Program-made: the position numbers and the translations under genes
Notes under the pieces: generated by a model
The model's database searches: none
What the model saw: only the letters and a program-made list of their open reading frames with translations
Told to the model about the DNA's origin: nothing
Part shown: positions 60,686 through 64,000 of the stretch, piece after piece
Layout of the letters: every line of letters begins with the position of its first letter
Numbering within the stretch: position 1 is the first letter of the stretch
From: Acanthacorydalis orientalis
Lineage: Eukaryota > Arthropoda > Insecta > Megaloptera > Corydalidae
DNA length: 64,000 nucleotides
Direction: 5' to 3'
Assembly: GCA_034766995.1 (NCBI GenBank)
Contig: CM068316.1
Span: 9,991,000 to 10,054,999, forward strand

Positions 60686-62281
60686 TAATTATTTATGCTA
60701 TTTATTTTTTAATTAGTTTCAAATTCTTCCATAACCTCAATACTGAATTTTATAAACGTATAAATATCCATACTTAATAATAACTTTAATAATGTTTTAT
60801 AAAACATTTCATTTTTAATATTATATTTTTTAATTTCCATATTACACAACGTTTTCAAGCTATAAGATAAATGGATTACACATTCAAAATGATTGTTTCT
60901 TTAACTGAAAGATAATATAAATAAGGAAGTGAGGTGTTATTTTTTTACACACAGATCGGAAATTTAATATATTGGACCTTTTGGATAAAAGTTAAGCTTT
61001 TAAAAAATTCTTTAAGAATTAATTTTATTTTTATAGAAGATAAAGTTGTTTCATTAAGTTATTTTTATTTTAAAAGTACTAAGGTTTAGAACAAAATTTC
61101 ACTTAAAAATTAATAGGAGATCTGAAAATTGCTTATTAAATTTTAATTTATATTTTTCTGTTTAAAAATTAAAATGTATCTTTATTAATATATAAATTAT
61201 ACAATTATTGATAAATGTGTAATGCAATTAAGTTTCTTTGGGGATAAATAAACTTTTATTAAGAATATCGGTTATCTTTATGTATTAGAAGGATTGAATT
61301 TTGTTTGAAGTTCTTAAACAGTAAAGTATTTTAAATGTTAATTACAACAAAAATTATATGATGGATAAGAATAAAATTTATACTAATAAAAATGTGTTAT
61401 TGTTCATCGATAAGAAATTTAAAACACAATAGCATGTTTCAAACGTGAGATGTTAATAAAAGATTGATAAATATATAATTATCAATTTTTTGTATCATTT
61501 AAAAATCATCTTAGTAAAAACATTGTTTTAGGATCAACTGAAATGGAAGAAAAATAATTACAAACAATGAGAATATTAAATACTTAGAAAATTAAAAAAT
61601 AGAATAATGATTACCAACAAAATACAATCAAGCAAATAAATTCCGACTAAAGCATAAAACCCGCATAAAAGATGGAACGCTTTAAAGGTTAAGTATTAGT
61701 AAAAGAGTACGAATACTTAGTCGTTAAATACAACACCTCAGTTAAATCTATTTGTGCGTTGGCTGTCGAGTTGAACAAAAGTATTGTTCAGAGAATCGCT
61801 ACGCGCGTACACAAAATGTTAAGTTACAACTCTTACAAATAGCCATTACTTGATTATAGTCACACGTTTCATCTCGTTTGCAAAACACGTGCTAATTTAA
61901 TCGAGATGATCTTTCTAATGTAATGCTAAAATAGTCCGTTTAGTTGAAGAAAACTGTCACGATTGGCATTGTACAAACGCGTTTTATTAATCTCTACAGA
62001 TTACTAGAATGTAAAAGCGTTGTGCTACATCGAATGATTCTGGGAAATTATCTTATCGTCGAATAATACACACTGGTACGATCTTACTGATAGTTTTTAG
62101 AAAGTAGTTTCTTAGTTTTGCGAAAATGTTTAACACTTTTCTTACAAATTGAAGGGTGTTTTACAGGAAAATATTCAAATTTACATTTAAACAACCGTAT
62201 TTTATTTATTTGTATTATTATTATTTTTAATATAATGTTAAATTTTTAAAAAGGCTTTAAATTCGAAGGTAGGGCGATAAG

Positions 62282-63508
62282 TACTAGTGTTTGATAAGAA
62301 ATCACAATTTTTTTGAACAAATTATTTTTTTTATTTTTCAAGGTAATTTCCTTTTAATTCAATGCACTTAGTCCAACGGATTTCCAATTTTTTATCCGCT
62401 TCGAATAGCACGGTGTGTCAAACTCTTCAAAACAGCGATGATTTCAGAATTTGTTGCAAATCTTTTATCTTCAGACATTTATACAAGTTCGGAAACAGGA
62501 AGTCACACATGTCAAATCTGGAGAATATGGTGGATGTAGAAACAATTATTAGTGCGATTCATGCAATTTTATCATTGTAATTGTTGATTTGTGTACCGGT
62601 GCATTGTCGTGATGAAAGAGCACTTTCTTCTTTACCAAATTAGGATGTTTTTTCTTGATTGCATTATTCATCTGGCCCAATAATGATGCATAAAGGGCTC
62701 CAGTTATTGTTTTCCCTTTTTCAAGATAGTTGATTAACAATATTCTATGAGCATCCCATAAAACAGCCGCCATAACCTTTCCAGCTGATACAATGACTTG
62801 CTTTCTTCGGTACACGATTTCCAGGATAAGTTGATTGTTTTGACTGCTATTTTGTTTCGGGTGAATAGTGATGGATCCATGTTTCATCAACGGTTCTGTA
62901 GCGACGTGAAAATTCATATCGATTAAGTTTAAACTCCATTAAACATTCCTTTAAAATGTCCATTCGAATGTATTTTTGGTCGATTGTGAGCAAAAGCGCC
63001 ACCCACCTGACGGATACCTTTTTCATATGCAAATGTTTGTGTAAGGTGATCCGTACATATTCATCAGAGATGCCTACTATTTCAAATATTTCATGCATTT
63101 TGATTCTATAATCATTTATAGATTTTTCCCATCATCTCTTCAGTAGTCACCTCAATTGGAAGACCTGGTCGTTCATCACAAACGCTTGTATGACCATGTT
63201 TAAATTCATTGAACCAATATCTGATGGTTGCCATAGAAGGTGCAGAGTCCTTGTAGACAGTGTGCAACTTTTATTTAATTTATCCACAAGTTTTGGCATC
63301 CAAAAACAGAAATCTATTCACTGACCTATACTGATTTTTTCCATTGTTGAAAAAGAGCAATAGTTGTTTAATTTGAATGATTGTCAAAACTAAGGTAATT
63401 AACATATTGTGCTCAAACACTGACAGCAGTAGTTTGTAAGATAATACTCTTAAAAAATATTGCAGTTTTATATCATTGGTTCTATCTCTGGTCAAACATG
63501 GGTAACTA
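62282..63508 (-). mobile_element. near full-length mariner, inactive (copy K)
   Basis: A transposase pseudogene runs on the minus strand from ATG 63344 to a stop at 62331 (338 codons, the usual mariner length). In order: MEKIQYRSVNRFLFLDAKTC; a stop; VYKDSAPSMATIRYWFNEFK; EVTTEEMMGKIYK; a stop and a frameshift; HEIFEIVGISDEYVRITLHK; HLHMKKVSVRWVALLLTIDQ. The catalytic part is TVDETWIHHYSPETK (first Asp, ~62870), then a frameshift, SAGKVMAAVLWDAHRILLIN, VLFHHDNAPVHKS (second Asp, ~62605) and, in another frame, CDFLFPNL (third Asp). It ends CIELKGNYLEK. The left end TACTAGTGTTTGATAAG resembles an M1 terminus; the right end near 63508 is less certain. Confidence 0.88.
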
Positions 63509-64000
63509 TCACTCTAACCTCATGTGTTGTTTTTTCCACTAGATATAGAAAAAAAAGAGCTTTTATGTTATGTAGGTGTACACTTATATTTATTTTCAGC
63601 TAGTTAAATATATGTATAAGTATATGACAATATTGTTTTTTGCATTGAGGCTAAGTTCACTGTACCTTACAGTTCTGAAAATGAAAGAATTGTTATCGAA
63701 ATGTGCATAATCAGCGACAAAAAATGATTAATCAGTTATAGAATACCTTGAACCAATAACATTTTTATATTTGTTAGTGGAGTAAAAAAAATTACTTTTG
63801 ATAGTTAATTAAGTACAGTTTGAATGAGTACAGATGATTAAGTACAGATGAATCTTAATTAAGTATAGTTTTTAATTAAAGTCATAAAATATATAGTTAT
63901 TTAAAAAAACAATTAAATTCTTAAACTTTTCATAAATAAAAAAACAAACAATAATGTATGCATGTAGCGAAGCCACGAAACAATAAAAAAATTCTCTCCT
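63509..64000. other. AT-rich non-coding stretch to window end
   Basis: Apart from family R copy 7 nothing is recognised. Confidence 0.5.
63649..63800 (+). repeat. dispersed repeat family R, copy 7
   Basis: Starts with GGCTAAGTTCAC (63649-63660), then ACTGTACCTTACAGT (a 6-bp hairpin) and the core TTCTGAAAATG...TTATCGAAATGTGC (63673-63705), ATAATC, AAAAAATGATTAATCAG, and a TAGTGGAGTAAAAAAAATT word near the right end. Confidence 0.5.

Larger units (their letters stand above)
55893..62281. other. AT-rich non-coding stretch
   Basis: Over 6 kb without a recognisable gene or transposon. Microsatellites at 56769-56807 and 57600-57656 are listed; short TA runs also lie near 57268, 58434, 58998, 59111 and 60655. 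Bases 60010-60250 and 61690-62100 are less AT-rich and might be conserved non-coding DNA or unrecognised upstream exons of the minus-strand gene, but I see no splice-bounded frame. The hydrophobic 92-codon frame at 58737-59015 looks like chance. Confidence 0.45.

Overview
The window looks like nuclear DNA of an arthropod, most likely an insect. The base composition is extremely AT-rich, (TA)n microsatellites occur throughout, there is no prokaryote-style gene density, and remnants of eukaryotic transposons (mariner, piggyBac, hAT, probable non-LTR retrotransposons) are common. A hymenopteran would fit the composition and the element types, but nothing here fixes the order or species.

Only one segment reads as a functional protein-coding exon: 31152-31365 on the minus strand. 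It has a clean acceptor and donor and encodes the juxtamembrane, transmembrane and first ectodomain residues of a DPP6/DPP10-type (inactive dipeptidyl-peptidase, Kv4 auxiliary subunit) protein. I see no other exon of this gene, so one exon appears to sit between very long introns and most or all of the 64 kb may be intronic. Two copies of a ~130-bp foldback element flank the exon, one ending 86 bp from its donor side.

Mobile elements by region. 2.8-3.6 kb: internally deleted mariner (family M1). 6.2-6.8 kb: a different internally deleted mariner (M2). 12.2-13.2 kb: M2 copy followed by a direct/inverted array of M2 3' ends. 18.9-20.3 kb: two mariner families joined. 23.5-24.0 kb: piggyBac transposase tail. 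25.7-26.1 kb: hAT transposase tail. 32.3-32.8 kb: M2. 34.6-35.9 kb: possible LINE leader and a third mariner family, a piece of which recurs at 38.7-38.9 kb between 31-bp direct repeats. 37.1-37.7 kb: M1. 39.3-39.8 and 51.1-52.6 kb: two copies of an unrecognised ~500-bp terminal-inverted-repeat element (J); the second is interrupted by an M1 copy and a long (TA)n expansion. 42.2-43.4 kb: near full-length cecropia-type mariner with ends very like human Hsmar1. 44.7-45.7 kb: two M2 copies. 50.1-50.6 kb: LINE C-terminus. 62.3-63.5 kb: near full-length mariner pseudogene.

Seven diverged copies of another short dispersed repeat (family R) share a core (TGAGGAT..., then ATCGAAATG) that can be drawn like part of a hammerhead ribozyme; this is speculative. 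An unusual cluster of CArG-like words (CCATATAAGG, CCATATATGG) and their inverted repeats lies at 14.76-14.98 kb. The rest is AT-rich non-coding DNA with a few less AT-rich blocks that may be conserved regulatory DNA. All identities come from reading the sequence and remembered family features; no database search was possible.
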